DNA from: Hymenoscyphus infarciens
Taxonomy: Eukaryota > Ascomycota > Leotiomycetes > Helotiales > Helotiaceae
Length of the DNA stretch: 39,456 bases
Direction: 5' to 3'
Assembly: GCA_001414345.1 (NCBI GenBank)
Contig: LLCB01000424.1
Span: 1-39,456, forward strand
In this document: positions 11,751-22,867 of the stretch, piece by piece
Layout: every line of letters begins with the position of its first letter
Numbering within the stretch: the first letter of the stretch is position 1
The notes under the pieces: generated by a model
What the model was told of the DNA's origin: nothing
Databases searched by the model: none
The model's input: only the letters and a program-made list of their open reading frames with translations
Position numbers and translations under genes: made by a program

Positions 11751-14700
11751 TAGTACTCTTAATAAAGTTATATATTGTAGATATTTATATATTAAAGCTT
11801 TATAAATATTCTCTTATTTTCCTTAGTAATTAATTAAATAGTTTATTAATTATTATAGAATATATTCTATATCTTATTTAAATTAAGCTATAGTTCTTTA
11901 AAAAGACGCTTTAATATTATCGTTTCTATATTTAGCTACTTTACTCCTAAAAGCTTAGCTTCTATTATTAATATTATAATTATATCTTATTATAAAGCTC
12001 TTTAAGCTAAAAGTCTATTAAATAATAATATTATATATCTATTAGAAGATCTTTAAGTTTCTAGATTATTAGTATATAATATATCTAAAATAAGTACTAG
12101 TTATATACCTCTAAGCTCTCTTCTATATATAATTCTTAAAAACCTTATCCTAAATAAGTATTAAATATACTAATTTATTATAGCTATATATTTATTATTT
12201 AGGTTAGTTAAGAAGTATAAAAGCTAGGAAGTAGTAAATATAATATCTAGTTATATTATAATTACTATATAGAGTACTAAACCTATCTTCTCTTAATAAA
12301 ACTTTATAAATATAGGTTTTACTATTCTTTAATTCTTTTTTAGTTTATATATTAGAAGTAGTATACTTAAGTAATCTCTATTAATAAGCTTAAATTATTT
12401 AGTAATTTATTTAATATATATATTATAAAATAGTTATATCTTTTTCTATACTCTATCTCTATAAACTTTTACTCTAAGATACTATTCTATATTACTAAGT
12501 AAGTATAGTTTATATAAAAGCTTTAGTTTATCTATTATAACTTTTACTAGAGATATATTATCTTAGTAGTATATTATCTATATATTATTTATATAAAAGA
12601 TTATAAAAACCTTTTTTAAAAGAGCTATATAAATATAGAGCTCTTCTAAACAGAGTATTAAGCTATATTTTTAAAGAGTAGTTATAAAGTATTTAAACTA
12701 TAAAGCTAGAGAATCTCTTAACTTATAAAGTACTCTATCTAATTTAATATATAGTCTCTCTTATTAATATCTATCTAAAAGTTAGTAAGCTATTAGAGAA
12801 GCTCTTATATCTCTTTCTATATTAATAAACACGTTTATAATATTATATTACTTAATCTCTAAGTTAAATCTAGTAGCTATTACTATAGCTATTTAGAATA
12901 ATCTTACTATAAGTATAGTAGTATATATTAAAAGAATAGTATCTTCTTATTAAAGATTACCTCTAACTATAAGCTAAGCTTAATATTAAATTAAATAGTT
13001 TATAAAGTTATATTTATATATAAATACCTACTTTAAAAGTAACGGTTTCGTTTTAGTATTCTATCTTTTAATTATATACTAGTATTTCCTTTTCTCTAAG
13101 TTCTTAATTTTAAGCTCTAAATTATCTTTAAAGTACTTACTAAGAAGATAGTTTATAAGTTCTCTCTATAATTTTAGTTCTTTTAGTAGTTTTAACTAAT
13201 AAAGGTATAAGTATCTAGGTTTTAAAAGCGTTTCTTCCTCTATTATTACTACTATAATAATATAATAGATATCTTATAAGTCTTCTCTATTTAATACTAT
13301 ACTCTCTAATAAAGGCTAAAAAATATTAAAGAAATAATTTAAATATTCTAGAATAGCCTATTAGAGCTCTATTCTAATTAATATAGCTAGTAAAGTAGAG
13401 ATTATTATATCTCTAGTATCCTTCTCTCTAGGTTAACCTCTTTTACTCTTTCTTAATATAAATAGATATACTTTCTTTATATATCCTTACTTTATTTTAA
13501 GCTCTTTTAGGTTTTTACTTTCTATATTTATTATTCTCTACTTCTTAGTTAACTTTATATTAAAAGTTTCTAGAACTAGTATATTAAGTATTCTTTCTTA
13601 TATACTACTTTATTATTAAAGGGTTTTACTCTCTTTATTTTATTAAAAGATTCTCTCTAGTATTCTATTACTTCTTCTAATTAGTAGACTACTTAGGCCT
13701 TTTATACTTTTAATATTATTTTATAGTTAGAAGAATCCTATAAGCACTTATTAGAAGAGTCTTATAGTTTATTAAGAGATTCTTATATTTTACCTATTTT
13801 AAAAGCTTATAACCTATTCTAGTATACTTTTAGGTTTAGATATTACTTTAGATAATAGAAGTCTAAACCTAGAAGAGATTATATCTCTCTTTTCTAGTCT
13901 TACTTCTAAGTTCTAACTAATTAAAGCTTTACTTAGTATATTAGTAGCTTTAGATAAGATATCTCTTACTAGTTTAGCTCCTAGTTTTAGTTTTCCTATA
14001 CTCTCTATTTTATATATATTAATACTTTTAAGTAAAGCTTTAGTATCTTATTACTCCTACTTAACTATATATTATACTACTATATAAGTAATTATAATAA
14101 GTTATTATTCTACTTTTTTATATTCTAGTATATAAAAGATTTCTTTATTAAATATAATATTCTAAGTTATAATAACTTAATTAAGCTCTAAAACCTAGAT
14201 ATAGTAGATATTTAATAAGATATACTTAACTAAATAACTTATATAAGTTCTAAAATTAACTTTAAAAGCTCTCTTCTTAACTTCTTATTCTCTCTCCTTT
14301 TTTAGTAAATAAGCTCTAGATTTATAGATATAGATTCTATTCTACTCTAGTCTAAGGTCTTTTATTACTAAGTTCTTAAACTTTAGATTATACTAGTAGA
14401 AATAATTATTAAACTATAATAAGAGTACCTTATTTAATATCTTAAACTTATTTCTTTAGTTAAGACTTATATTATAAAGCTAGATTCTAGCTATAGTTAA
14501 CTTAGTCTAGAGGTATTATAGTAAGTTAATAGTAAATAATATTTTAATTAAGTATATAATTACTTCTTATTCTACTCTCTCTATCTCTTTATTTAGCTTA
14601 TAAGTATAAGTTAATATAAGCTTTAAGTCTATTCTAATTTCTATAGTCTATAAAGTATATTCTAAGGCTCTATATTATAGGATTACTAATTTATTATTAT

Positions 14701-15440
14701 TATACTTAAACTTATAAATTAAAAGACTATATTACTATCTAATCTATTTTTTAAAGTTTCTAAGCTTTTTAAATACTATTTCTTCTCTCTTATTTATTAT
14801 TATAAATCTAAAGAGCTTTCTACTATACTTCTCTTTTATTAAAAAGAGCTATTTAGCTCTATTATATCTAGTTAAGAAGTTAAATAAATCCTATAAATAC
14901 TACTAAAATAGTTATATACTTCTATTCTTAGAGATATATCTTAAAATAATATTCTAAGTATAGATAATAGTATAGTATAAGTACTTCGCTTATTTAATAT
15001 CTATAATTTTTACGTTTCTTACTAACTAGACTAAAGCTTTAAGAGCTTCCTATCTTAGATATTCTAATCTTCTATACTATATTTCTACTAAATTACTTCT
15101 TAGTCTAGTATAGTCTCTTATCTTCTTATAAAAGCGTTTGTTAATCTTTTTAAAGAGTATTAAGTATATTAAAGTAAATATAGCTTAAAGGTTTTAGAGC
15201 TTAGTATAGTTATTAATAAAGTTATATTTAAATAAGACTAAGTTTAGTATATAAATTAAAGATTTAATAACTATACTATTCTCTATAAGTCTAAAGCGTA
15301 GTAAATAGTTATACCTATTATACTATACTCTAGATTCTCTAATATATACTTCTAAGATAATATTAGAATAAAAGCTCTTAATAATAGCGATATTAGTAAG
15401 TATTAGATCTATAGAGTTACTTCCTCTCTTACTTCTAAAA
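11750..15440 (-). pseudogene. Copia pol remnant (integrase, RT, RNase H)
   Basis: Minus-strand frames show the Ty1/Copia order. An integrase-like region lies at about 14500-14900. The reverse transcriptase active site at 12577-12595 reads Y-I-N-N-I, explained as YVDDI with both Asp codons changed GAT to AAT. The hallmark QQKVGSLLY-type segment of the Copia RT/RNase H join lies at 12267-12303. Stops are TAA and TAG. The upstream end (about 15190-15430) aligns with the plus-strand Copia fragment near 8760-9050, and the copy breaks off near 15440 against Gypsy sequence, so it lacks gag. LTRs were not found. Confidence 0.7.
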
Positions 15441-15479
15441 ACGTTGTCTTCTTCTTCTCCTTCTAATATTATAAAAGCG

Positions 15480-17220
15480 CTTAAAGCTTATACTTTAATA
15501 ATCGACAAAATTATAGAAGTATACGCTAGTCGCTTAGTAGATTATATAAATCAGTATTAGAGAGCGAATATAGAGAGTTTTAGATAACTTAGTATATAGC
15601 TAGTATCTTACTACTCTTATAAAGCTAGTATCTCATAGCTATCTTAGTAGAAGGAAGAGCAAGAGTATAAGCTAGGACTAGTAGATATATAGATAGACAA
15701 GTATACTAGTTTCTAAAGCTATAGAGCTCGAGAGCGAGCTCTACTAAAGAGAAGGAAATATAACTATTTCAAACCTATTACGTAACTCCTTACCGCCTAA
15801 TAGAATCCTATATATTAGCATCGTTTAGAACTATCTCCGCTCTTCTTCGCTCTTTATCTTTAGTTTTCGTATTAATAACTACGAATAGACTACTTCTCTA
15901 CTCTACTCCTGTCTTATTATTATATAACTATAGATTTTAAGTTCTTTCTAATTAATAAGTATAGTTATAATAACGTATTTATAGTAATAGACTACTTATC
16001 TAAGTAGTTTATTTTAATATCTTATTATAAGAATATTACTTCTAAGTAGATAGTAAGGTTATATATTAAATACGTTCTATAATACTATAGACTTCTAGAA
16101 AGTATAATATTAAATAGAGGCTCTTACTTTATTACTATATTTTAGAGAGAGTTTACTTAAATCTTAGAGATTTAGCTTTAACTTTCTATTATAAACTATA
16201 CTTAAACTAATAGCTAGATTAAGATTATAAACTAATATCTTAATTAATACTTATAGCTTTATATTAATTATTATTATACTAACTAGTCTAAGTTACTTTT
16301 AATAATAGACTATATATAGTTAATATTACTTTATAGTACTATTAGAATATCCTCTTTTAAGTTATAAAAGGAATATATACTAAGAATTTTATTTAATTAG
16401 TAAATACTAGAACTAGCTAATATAAAAGAATAGCTATTATAAGAAGAGACTATAGTAGTTATAAAGACTATTTAAGAGATCTTAGACGTTAGCTAAGTAA
16501 ATATATTAAAAGCTTAGTAGAAGAAGGAATAAGATATAAATAAATATAAATAAGACGTTAAATTTAGAGTAAGAGATATAGTTTTTATTATAATAAAGGG
16601 CTAGATAACTTAATAACTAAGCTAAAAGCTAGACTACTAGATAGTTAGTCTTTTTAAGATTCTTAAGAAAGTAGGTTCTACTTTTTAATTATAACTACTA
16701 GCTTCTATTAAAGTCTACTCTATCTTTACTCTTAAAAAGTTATATAAAGTTATAGATAATCTCTTACTAGAATAGATAGTTATACTACCTCTACTAATTA
16801 TTATAAATAAAGAAGAGGAATAGGAGATTAAAGAAATACTAGCTAATAAGAGAGAATAGTAGTCTCTTTATTATTAAATTAAGTAGAAAGGCTATAATAA
16901 AGACTTTAATTAATAGCTAGCTTAATAACTAATTTATATACTATAACTAGTAGAAAAGTTTTATTTAGAGAGACTAGAGATAGCTAGTCTCTTAGTAGCT
17001 CTTCTACTATAGAAAGTAGTATATAAGAATATAAGATAGGATTATAATAAGCTAGAGATTAATACTCTTATATTAAAGAAGAATAAAGCTACTTAGTTAT
17101 AGAAGGCTTATTTAAAGAGAGAGTAGTATAATAGTCCTAGTTATATATCTTACTTATATAACTAGATTATCTAAGGCTTTTCTAAGAACTTATTTAATAT
17201 ATATAAATAAAGCTAGAGTA
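15480..17220 (+). pseudogene. Ty3/Gypsy chromovirus integrase and chromodomain remnant
   Basis: The plus-strand frame shows a Gypsy integrase core at about 15920-16330, with segments reading VDRLSKQPISI and KYVLRYYGLP, then a connector. The C-terminal chromodomain at about 16815-16925 reads EIKEILANKRE followed by KGYNKDFN once stops from TGG and CAG are allowed for. This is the layout of fungal chromodomain Gypsy elements, where the chromodomain directs insertion to heterochromatin. Reverse transcriptase is absent: the copy is truncated on the left, where it meets the Copia element. The 15490-15830 part is less mutated and its product is not recognised. Confidence 0.8.
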
Positions 17221-17325
17221 CTTATACTCTCTGCTTTTCTCTTTAGTTTAGTTTTTCTTAATAAAAGATACTATTCTATAAGTACTCTCTTTATATAGTT
17301 ATAGAGAGCTATTATATATAGTATA
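17221..17325. repeat. RIP-degraded tail after the chromodomain
   Basis: Short CpA-depleted sequence between the Gypsy remnant and the possible MITE. It may be the 3' non-coding part of the Gypsy element. No further structure is visible. Confidence 0.3.
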
Positions 17326-17837
17326 GTCGATAGTATTTAGAATATTATACTACTACGATATATTATTAGAAACCTACTTTAATACGTACTATTTATACTA
17401 TTTAAATACTACGATATCTAATAATATTATTCTTTATATTATTAGTATTTTAATCGATATTATAATAATATCGCGATACTACTAAGTATACTAAGGACTT
17501 CGAATTCTTAATTAATTTAAGTAATTCTTTTTTATAAAAATAGAGTATCTTAAATATAAAGAAATAATAGTAGTCTTATAATACTCCGAGTATTATTAAT
17601 TATTAAATATTAAGAAGTTATTAAGAAGAAATACTTAAGTAGAAACTACTTTCTATACTATACTTAATTAGTCTACTTTAAGTAAGGTCTTAGGTATACG
17701 AGTTATTAAATAGTATATTATATAATATCGCGATATTACTATAGTATTACGACGAAAACTAATACGTACTATTAAAATATTATAATAATATATAATTCGA
17801 AAATACTATAGTATTTTATCACGATAATACTATCGAC
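17326..17837. mobile_element. Possible MITE with 12-bp TIRs and TA duplication
   Basis: GTCGATAGTATT at 17326-17337 is matched by its exact reverse complement AATACTATCGAC at 17826-17837, and both ends are flanked by TA (17324-17325 and 17838-17839). The inside has no coding frame but repeats an ATAATATCGCGATA word (near 17465 and 17722) and TACGTACTATT. The size of 512 bp and the TA duplication fit a Tc1/mariner-type MITE. In such AT-rich DNA a 14-bp inverted match could still be chance. Confidence 0.35.
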
Positions 17838-17850
17838 TACACTGCCTTTA

Positions 17851-18006
17851 TATCTATCGAGGTTAGTATAGGATTGGTAATTGATTTCTATAGAAAAGAA
17901 GTAGTTCCGCAGATGTATGATCAAGTTAAGCTATACTAATAGATGCTCTTGTTAGCATAGGATTAATTCAATGTACTCTGCAGGTGCTTACCAAATCGAA
18001 GGGATC
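17851..18006. other. Boundary of the RIP block; 3' flank of the minus-strand gene
   Basis: Composition shifts within about 100 bases from CpA-free to normal DNA. It holds the probable 3' UTR of the 218-aa gene transcribed leftward. No other feature is seen. Confidence 0.5.
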
Positions 18007-18663
18007 TCATTTATTAATCCGCGCGCTCCGTCGTGTGCCAGGAGTAGTGGCCTTGCTCACTTTGGGTGTGACCTTGTTCACTTTGGGCGTGACCTTGTTC
18101 ACTTTGGGCGACCTTTTTCCTTCCCCCCTCCTCTTTCCCGTGTTCCTAGTAATGTCTTGCTTTCTGCGCTCCTGGAGCTCGTTGATTAGTACCGGAAGAC
18201 AGTCCGAGAAGAAAGCCTCCAAGCTGTGAATACCGGGCGACGAAAGAAATGTGCGATGCCACTTTTTCGATAACTCTTTGTCCTCGATGAGTTTGAAGCC
18301 GGCCCCTATAATTATATCCGCTGTATCATCGAATCGCTCGCGAGACTGGGTGCTTTTCTCTTCCATAATCCTCTGCACTTTGGACTCTACTTCCGACTCG
18401 AAACTCTCATCCGTTGAATTCATCTCGCCAGCTACTTCAATCAACATATGATAGAAGAACTCTTCGTACATCCGCGGAAGGCTTTCGTGATTGTATTTGC
18501 GGTTCCACGTCTTTGCCAGCTCTTTGGATATCCCATAGCGAGGAAGTTGATCTTCGATCGGGGTAGTGGGGGCTTGAGTTGCAGGCTCCCGATTTATTGG
18601 TGTTACAAGCTCTGGTATACATGATGACGGAGAGCTGGCGGGCGTGAACTGTCTAGTATTCAT
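18007..18663 (-). CDS. 218-aa protein with internal duplication and basic repeat tail
   Basis: I do not recognise a named family. The intronless frame starts at ATG 18663-18661 and is the first long frame after the shared promoter. Residues 1-42 are Pro/Thr/Ser rich and probably disordered. Two related helical modules follow, at about 46-80 (KELAKTWNRKY...EEFFYHMLIEV) and 128-164 (KELSKKWHRTF...EAFFSDCLPVLINE), suggesting an internal duplication. Residues 166-218 are strongly basic with three 7-residue repeats (PKVNKVT twice, PKVSKAT once) and end TRRSARINK, which could serve as a nuclear localisation or DNA/RNA-contact tail. There is no signal peptide or membrane segment. It lies between a RIP block and the FHA-kinase gene, divergent from the latter. 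CpA-containing codons are intact, so RIP has not touched it. Function unknown. Confidence 0.75.
   Translation of the reverse strand: MNTRQFTPASSPSSCIPELVTPINREPATQAPTTPIEDQLPRYGISKELAKTWNRKYNHESLPRMYEEFFYHMLIEVAGEMNSTDESFESEVESKVQRIMEEKSTQSRERFDDTADIIIGAGFKLIEDKELSKKWHRTFLSSPGIHSLEAFFSDCLPVLINELQERRKQDITRNTGKRRGEGKRSPKVNKVTPKVNKVTPKVSKATTPGTRRSARINK
18046..18108 (-). repeat. Three 21-bp tandem repeats inside the 218-aa gene
   Basis: Each 21-bp unit encodes PKVNKVT or PKVSKAT, so the array is in frame and makes the Lys/Val-rich part of the basic tail. The first two units differ by a few bases. Copy number may vary between strains. Confidence 0.8.
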
Positions 18664-18855
18664 GGTAATTGTTGTACTTGGGTTGTTGATTGAAAAGGTT
18701 GGGGCAAGTGTGAGGTACGTTGTTTAGACTAGCGATGGAAAAGGTTGAGGAGGATCGTGATCAGAGGCTGGCGGTAATCTCGGACATACCTTATCTCAGC
18801 TCTCATCCCCTAGAATAAAGATATTGGCCTTAGGCAAGAGGTTGAGGCTTGACCA

Positions 18856-18884
18856 CCCCCCCCCCCCCCCCCCCCCCCCCCCCC
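18856..18884 (+). repeat. Run of 29 cytosines
   Basis: An uninterrupted C29 tract, followed by more C-rich sequence to about 18935. On the minus strand this is a G29 tract able to form G-quadruplexes; on the plus strand it could form an i-motif. The exact length may be affected by sequencing or assembly error. Confidence 0.9.
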
Positions 18885-18944
18885 ACCCCCTGCCACCACT
18901 ATTACCGATTAGGCTTAGACACCCCCCTCAACCCCTGCCATTCC

Positions 18945-19007
18945 AGGGTGGCTTTTTGGGATGGGGGGATATGATTGGTGGATGGGGTGGGGGGTGGTGG
19001 CTGGTGA
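18945..19007 (+). promoter_or_regulatory. G-rich, potential G-quadruplex tract
   Basis: The plus strand carries many G runs of three to six (GGG, GGGGGG, GGGG, GGGGGG) within about 60 bases, enough for a predicted G-quadruplex. It lies about 60 bp after the C run, so the two could also pair with each other in single-stranded DNA. It sits some 470 bp upstream of the kinase start. Confidence 0.6.
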
Positions 19008-19477
19008 GTGGAACCAAAAAGCTAATAAGCCTAGGCGGCTGAGTTTACTGAGATAAGACATACCTCACCTAATATGTACCTAGGTAAGCTTCGCTTTTTG
19101 CGTGCACGTGACTTGTGGCTCAGAGTGGAGCCGAACTACCGCCGTTGACGTGTAATAAAAGTAAACAGATGAAATTGATTTGAAAGGCCTTGATAGAGGA
19201 TTTCTAGTGTTCTCGGGTTGAAAATTATTGGTACTAGTACGTACTACTGAGTCATTTCTATGCAACAAGGTGATTGCTTACTATTGTTAATACCTTGCCG
19301 ATTCCTATCAAATCTAGGCGTCCTAAGGCACGCTATTACCAAAAAGGCAGGTGGTCTGCCAGGAGTACTCTTTTTCAAAACGCCAACATATGCATCGTAA
19401 ATAGGGCAGTTCAATAAGAGAGCGTGGGTACCTAGGGATGTCCTCTTTTCAGTTCCGTAAATCAAGGTCTATTGACG

Positions 19478-21124
19478 ATGTCTTACAGCCGCATTCTATC
19501 AGAATCGGGTGAAGCTGATCATATCATCAACTCGGCTCTTCACTACTATCCCAATCTTCGAGCAATTATTTTCCCCAAGTCAGAATCAGCACTCTACTCC
19601 AGCCAGTTGAAAGAAAATGAAAGTATTACTTTCTCCGCCAGCAAACCCAATAGACTTTTGTCCCCCGAGTCAAGCTCTCACGATGATACGGACGATGAAG
19701 CTCCGCAAAGGCAGACCACGCAAAGGCTCACGCGAAGCAAGACTGTTATGTTGCTAGGGAATTCCCCGGATCAAGAAAGGCTCACGCTTGGATTGTCATC
19801 AGATAATGACATAGTCCTACGCCATCCAGATTCTACCGTTGAGAAATCGTGCCATATTAATCTTTTTCATGCTCAGCTATATCCGGATCCGGACCGCGAC
19901 TCCTTAGTACTCGTCAACCGTTCAACCTCTACATTTTGGGCACAATACCTTCCAGATCCGCAAGTTCAAAAGAATATAAAACAGGATGAAGAGGACACCC
20001 TTAAGGGTGGCTGTTGGCACATCCGATTCGGTGAAGGCCTGGACTTCGAAGTGCAAGTTTTGCCTTGGGCTGCGAGGGAAATTGATCCTGACTGGGTGCT
20101 CATCTCTCCTTCTCCGATGAATGCTTCTCTCCCCAAGAAACGATTGGATATTGTTGCCGAAAAAGAGCCAAGTGATCCTTCAAAGACCAGGGATGAGGCA
20201 AACACGAAGAGGGTTAAAAAAATAGAGAAGGTGGGCAAAACAACGCAGGCGAGTGAGAAAGGCGGGAAGGGGGCTATGGGGTATATAGAGAATTCTCTGG
20301 GCCAACTTGTTGGCCAGACAGGCAGAACAAAGGTCTTTACAAGTGTTCGAAGAGGAGTTGTGATCGCGATCAAGATGTGCCGTGATCCTGATATAACGCT
20401 GTCCGCTGACCTATGGAAGAATGAAGTCAAGATTCTAAAGACCTTAAATCATGTAAGTAACCAAGATAAATCCTCTTTGCTTAGTCTCACCTTTTACTAG
20501 CTATCGGTTATTAAGATTTTAGGCTCCAATGCCTCGGGTTTACAACTAGAACTGGAATATGGCGGACAAGATCTTTCAAAATTCGTGGATATACAGAGAA
20601 TGTCTACATTATCTCGCGATACCGCACATCAGATATGGATTGATATTGGTAGTATAGAGCATGTTCATTCCAAGAACATCCTCCATCTAGATATCAAACC
20701 CGAGAATATACTTCTCGGCCAGGGTAACCGGGCAAAGATCTGTGATTTTGGAATTTCCATTCAACCTGCTCTTCAACCTGTACGCTATGGTGGAGGAACA
20801 CCTGCTTATTTACCACCAGAGTGCCGTAGAGGTATACGAGGACGACCCGGTGATGTCTGGGCCTGTGGGCTCGTCATGATGTTTGTTCTCGGCATATGTC
20901 CTCTGCCGTTCCCGGGAAAGTGGAAGGTCGCCAATGTTCATCTAGGAATGGACGATAGCGTTGAGATGGGGAAATGGCTTGATGAGGTTGAAAGATATAA
21001 GAAGGAGCTACCAGACGACTCTCTGCTTCTAAAAATGCTTTCCGCAGAACAAAGGAAACGAATCACATCTTCGGAACTGGTCAAGAGCTTGCGCGAACTA
21101 TCGCAAGTTGCTGCAGCGAACTGA
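19478..21124 (+). CDS. FHA-like domain plus Ser/Thr protein kinase (532 aa)
   Basis: A predicted Ser/Thr protein kinase, made from exons 19478-20452 and 20501-21124 joined across a 48-nt phase-0 intron (GTAAGT...TACTAG; the TAG would be an in-frame stop if unspliced). Residues about 86-195 look like an FHA domain, with SSDNDIVL and SCHINLF matching its core; FHA domains bind phosphothreonine, but the usual Arg of the GRS motif is Leu106 here. A Lys/Glu-rich linker (225-265) follows. The kinase domain spans about 272-525: weak glycine loop (279-286), Lys299 in AIK, Glu316 in helix C, HLD-IKPEN catalytic loop (387-394, Leu in place of the HRD Arg), DFG (407-409), PPE in place of APE (430-432), DVWACG (443-448) and Arg512. 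All key catalytic residues are kept, so activity is likely. Substrate and pathway are unknown. The start ATG follows an upstream ACG; no better upstream ATG is in frame. Confidence 0.93.
20453..20500 (+). other. Intron of the FHA-kinase gene
   Basis: The 48-nt intron has donor GTAAGT, a CTCAC branch-like word and acceptor TACTAG. Splicing joins LNH to LSVIKILG, which restores the normal kinase sequence between helix C and strand 4. Confidence 0.9.
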
Positions 21125-21640
21125 GAGTCTACGTGGATAAAGTTATCTAAATTGTTTTAGGCAGTCAGAGAAAGAGTAAGTGGGAATGGTAGGTTTAAGC
21201 AGAAACGAGGAAGAATTTGGCTCTGTTTTTGCATATTTGTTTTAAGGTTTTTTGGTATTTCTTGCCGTCATTGCTAGGTAGTAACTCTACACTTATCTAA
21301 TTGAATATTATAGAGCGCGAGAGACAAACACAAGGTTTATCGCTCTATCTAAATATTTTTGACATTGTTAATTACTGCTTAAGACTTTCTTAGCACTTCC
21401 TCTCACGTTGGTGCCTCTTACTCATGTGAATCCAGCAGTGAGCTTCAACATGATCTCCTGGTCCTGAACGTTGACTACCTCAGAAGATACTATGCGAGGA
21501 AGAGCATATGTGATATCACGTGCAGATTAAATTTCATGCCCTTACTACAAGCGTATACCCTTATTCCAAATTCCGAAGTCCGGAGTTCCTAGATCACTCT
21601 GGTAACCGCTGGCATAGGACTAACTAAGATGGCGACAGAG
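21125..21640. other. 3' flank of the kinase gene
   Basis: Probable 3' UTR, then GC-balanced DNA with no coding frame. An 8-bp inverted repeat (ATAGAGCG at 21310-21317, CGCTCTAT at 21341-21348) could form a hairpin. CpA-depleted sequence begins near 21640. Confidence 0.5.
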
Positions 21641-22862
21641 CACGTAATAATAGGCTAATACGTTAGAAGACGGATATAGAACCTAGAAACCTATCTAATA
21701 TATCTGAATAAGTATCTAGACCTATAGTGCTCTAGTAGAATAATTAAAGCACCTAGAAGTAGATAGATTAGTTTCTAAATTTATACTTTAGAATATTAGA
21801 AGAATTATATATCTCTAAGGTTATTTAATCGTAGCGTTTTAGATTTCTCTATCTAAACGATTCTAGGTATTAGAATAAGAAATAATACTCTCTCTTTTTA
21901 GAATATAATAAGATAAGATAACTTTACTTATAGGATTTAATAAAAGAGGAAGAATAAATATAAAAGAAGAATTAGAGTAGCTAGGAAAGTTAAAAAAGAA
22001 AGCTAGAATAAGAGAGAAGAGTAAGTAGTATAGAATAGAAGTAACTAGAAGAGAAAGAGTAGTATATATTATAAACTAATTCTAGAAATATCAAAAATCA
22101 TAAAACTATTAAAACTAATAAAATATATAATATTATACTTAGATATTAGTATTATCTTAGATAATTAAAGACTATTTAATTCTTCTTATTCTACTACTTC
22201 TCTTCTAAGTCTTTCTTTTTCTACTTTCTAATAGCCTTTTAATCTATAATTATCTAAGCTTATAAATATTAAGTAGTCTTAATTATATTAACTTTTAATT
22301 TAAAATTTTTCTCTTATAATAAGTAGTTTTACTTAAGAGAATACTCTTTTATAACTACTTCTTATAGAAATTAAGAGTATATCTAATTCTATTTTTACTA
22401 ACTAATATATCTTCTTACTCTTTATAATAGTATAAAATATATACTACTACTAAAGAGGTATATAAAAGTACGTTTAAGACAGAATAATATATAGAAATAC
22501 TAGGCTCTAGTATAGAAGAAAAGGAAATACTATCTCTCTTCTATACTAAATATAAGTATCTATATATAAGAGATTAGAAACTACTAAGATCTAATAATAA
22601 TAATAACTAAGCTCTATCTAATATAACTAATACTAAATAATAAGAGCTAAAAAGCTAGATATATAATATCTAAACCTTAATCTCTTTTATATATAAATAT
22701 TAAATATTAGTATCTTTAGTATCTTCGCTTATATAAGTATTAGTTATTTATAATCTTAGCCTAGAGGTATTAGTAGTAGCTTAGAGGTATTAGTAGTTTT
22801 ATAAATGCTAGTAATTTAGAATAGTATACTATTATATTCTCTCTTTTTAAAAAAGACTTATT
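21641..22862. repeat. RIP-degraded sequence, family not resolved
   Basis: CpA-free DNA left of the LTR element. A short tandem repeat (AGAGGTATTAGTAG twice) lies near 22764-22797. I could not assign a transposon family, and no long readable frame was found. Confidence 0.45.
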
Positions 22863-22867
22863 CTAAG

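Larger units (their letters stand above)
4341..17850. repeat. RIP-saturated AT-rich block I
   Basis: CpA and TpG are almost absent over 13.5 kb. Reading 5001-6000 by eye I found only about four, while CpT, CpC and CpG persist. This is the expected end state of repeat-induced point mutation (C to T at CpA on either strand). Coding frames inside it are broken mostly by TAA and TAG. The block is a mosaic of dead retroelements, listed separately where a family can be recognised. Confidence 0.9.
18664..19477. promoter_or_regulatory. Shared divergent intergenic region
   Basis: These 814 bp separate the starts of the 218-aa gene (leftward) and the FHA-kinase gene (rightward), so both promoters must lie here. 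They contain a 29-C run, a G-rich tract, a 10-bp inverted repeat (CTTATCTCAG at 18790-18799 against CTGAGATAAG at 19048-19057) bracketing both tracts, a CACGTG E-box-like site at 19105-19110, and a TACCTAGGTA palindrome near 19077. No clear TATA box could be assigned to either gene. Confidence 0.6.

Noticed and set aside
18824..19042. Frame with a run of prolines across the C29 tract
   Set aside because: The proline run is simply the poly-C read as codons; it lies in the shared promoter and has no coding support.
19966..20430. Minus-strand 154-codon frame
   Set aside because: Antisense shadow of the FHA-kinase exon 1.
21310..21348. 8-bp hairpin after the kinase gene as a terminator
   Set aside because: Intrinsic hairpin terminators are not expected for fungal protein genes; the loop is 23 nt and no function can be argued.
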